DNA of 16,238 nucleotides from Thalassiosira profunda (taxonomy: Eukaryota > Bacillariophyta > Thalassiosirophyceae > Thalassiosirales > Thalassiosiraceae), in assembly GCA_036939355.1 (NCBI GenBank), contig JALLAP010002279.1, positions 1 to 16,238 on the forward strand. Direction: 5' to 3'. The position numbers were made by a program, and so were the translations under genes. How positions within the stretch are numbered: the first letter of the stretch is position 1; every line of letters begins with the position of its first letter. The notes beneath the pieces are model-generated. The model worked only from the letters and a program-made list of their open reading frames with translations, was not told where the DNA came from and searched no databases. Shown here in pieces: positions 15,103 to 16,238 of the stretch.

Positions 15103-16238
15103 TCAGCCTTCCTCCTTTCCACCCTCCTCTTCGACAACAACGTCCTCCTCGCCACCCTCAAAGGCATTCTTCCGTATCTTGACCAAATTCAGCAGACCCA
15201 CGTCGCTCACACTGGTGGATCCAATGATATCCCCTGGCTTCAGCGACTGGTACACATCCGAACCTTCCACAATGTACCCGAAAGGCGCGTATTGTCCATC
15301 CAAAAGCCTTGTTCGCTTCGCCGAAACGTCTTTCCGGGGTAATGCAAAGAACTCTGACGAGCCGCCGTTCGTTACCCTATCGGGATGGTTCAATGCCACG
15401 ACGTCAGGAATGTTGAACGAGAGGACGGGGTCCAAGTTAGAATACGCGGCCGCAGCAGTCGAATTGGAGGACGAAGATGAGGTTGCCGAGGAAAAGGATC
15501 GTTGCGCCGACGACGAGGACATGAGCGCGCTGTACTTCGTCGTCCCGCCGCCGTCCATATCATCGTCCAAGGATGCGTAGGAAGAAGAGTAGGTGATCGT
15601 GCTTTTCGTCGGACTCGACGGGTCCAACGCCACAACCTCCAGGGGTATTCGCCGCGGCTTTGCCGTCAAGGGATCGTAGAATCCTTCCTGAAACGACCCA
15701 AGGATGGGCAGCACTGCATCCATCGTCATACGACTTTCATCATAGTACGATTCCGCGAAGGGATTGCCACCCTTGGTTGGCTTTCCGTCTTTTGCCTTCT
15801 TCAGTGTCTCTGGAAAGACCAACGCGGCATCCTTCAACTCGTCCAGATCGTCTCTGAGCTCGGTCAGATCGTTTACGATCACGTTGTCGCTCAGTGTGGG
15901 GACGACCCCCAGCCTCTTCCTCATCGCCTTCACGCTCAATCCAGTGTAAAAGTTTCGCACGCTCAGGTCCACGAAATTCCCCGCTGTGATCGGAGCAGCG
16001 TATCCATCGGCAATGATGGTGACATTTCCCAAGGCTTGGCTCTTGCCGGTGATCCCGCCGAAGTTCAATCCGAACGTCGACGCAGCGATCGAAGGCCGTT
16101 CGAAGGAGAGGGTTACCGAACATCTTCCCAAGAGCCGAGGCAAATATCCAAACTTGCCCCGCGATGGCACGGCGTAGGGAAAGGACGGAACGAGGAGCTC
16201 GCCCAGTTCCGAGAGGGTGATCAAGGCCTGCCGCTTCC
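15103..16238 (-). CDS. CYP38: CYP38/TLP40-like thylakoid cyclophilin, C-terminal part (5' partial)
   Basis: The frame enters from the right edge without an ATG, so the N-terminus (with any targeting peptide) is missing; about 378 codons remain. Plant CYP38/TLP40 is a thylakoid-lumen protein needed for photosystem II assembly. Matching blocks are DGYAAPITAGNFVDL and NFYTGLSVKA (about 16023-15925), FQEGFYDPLTAKPRRIPLEV (about 15693-15634), and SSEFFALPRKD...LLDGQYAPFGYIVEGSDVYQSLKPGDII (about 15360-15223). The usual cyclophilin catalytic Arg, Phe and Gln (FHR, MIQGGD) are not recognisable, in line with CYP38 members that lack isomerase activity. Two insertions stand out: about 55-60 charged residues replacing the FVVQTGD loop, and a Ser/Ala-rich segment (about 15618-15433). 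The C-terminus is an acidic Glu/Val/Gly tail. Confidence 0.85.
   Translation of the reverse strand, partial: KRQALITLSELGELLVPSFPYAVPSRGKFGYLPRLLGRCSVTLSFERPSIAASTFGLNFGGITGKSQALGNVTIIADGYAAPITAGNFVDLSVRNFYTGLSVKAMRKRLGVVPTLSDNVIVNDLTELRDDLDELKDAALVFPETLKKAKDGKPTKGGNPFAESYYDESRMTMDAVLPILGSFQEGFYDPLTAKPRRIPLEVVALDPSSPTKSTITYSSSYASLDDDMDGGGTTKYSALMSSSSAQRSFSSATSSSSSNSTAAAAYSNLDPVLSFNIPDVVALNHPDRVTNGGSSEFFALPRKDVSAKRTRLLDGQYAPFGYIVEGSDVYQSLKPGDIIGSTSVSDVGLLNLVKIRKNAFEGGEEDVVVEEEGGKEEG

Overview
This window looks like nuclear DNA of a photosynthetic microalga, most likely a diatom (stramenopile); I infer this and have not proved it. The evidence is five short GT-AG introns of 76-85 bp with clean junctions, tightly packed monocistronic genes on alternating strands, no operons or Shine-Dalgarno spacing, and a gene set that mixes pyruvate phosphate dikinase, a threonine dehydratase with a presequence, a CYP38/TLP40-like thylakoid cyclophilin and low-complexity nuclear-type proteins. 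Strong codon bias makes long antisense ORFs that mirror the real genes. I left those out.

Layout, left to right. A partial gene of unknown function runs off the left edge (1-176, minus). An unknown basic/Ser-rich gene follows (633-1295, plus). A five-exon pyruvate phosphate dikinase (1412-4542, minus) is head-to-head with a two-exon threonine dehydratase (4920-6483, plus). Their 377-bp shared upstream region holds a perfect 13-bp inverted repeat. A small protein with a likely mitochondrial presequence (6524-7072, minus) ends 40 bp from the dehydratase and is divergent from a caspase-like (C14) protein with two Tudor/SH3-like regions (7316-9316, plus).

The right half holds a prion-like, coiled-coil protein (9861-12312, minus). 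It is split by an assembly scar: a 72-bp exact duplication on either side of a single N. Next are a tentative PAAT-like protein with a Met/Gln-rich linker and coiled coil (12666-13976, minus), a Cys-rich putative zinc-binding nuclear protein (14278-15045, plus), and the 3' part of the CYP38-like thylakoid cyclophilin (15103-16238, minus, 5' end off the window).

Functional links. The dikinase and the dehydratase both sit near pyruvate and amino-acid carbon flow and may share regulation. No multi-gene defence, mobile or biosynthetic system is visible. The most unusual protein is the caspase-like one: catalytic His/Cys dyad, two reader-like regions, and candidate lipidation signals at both ends. 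There are no recognisable transposons, tRNAs, rRNAs or CRISPR arrays.
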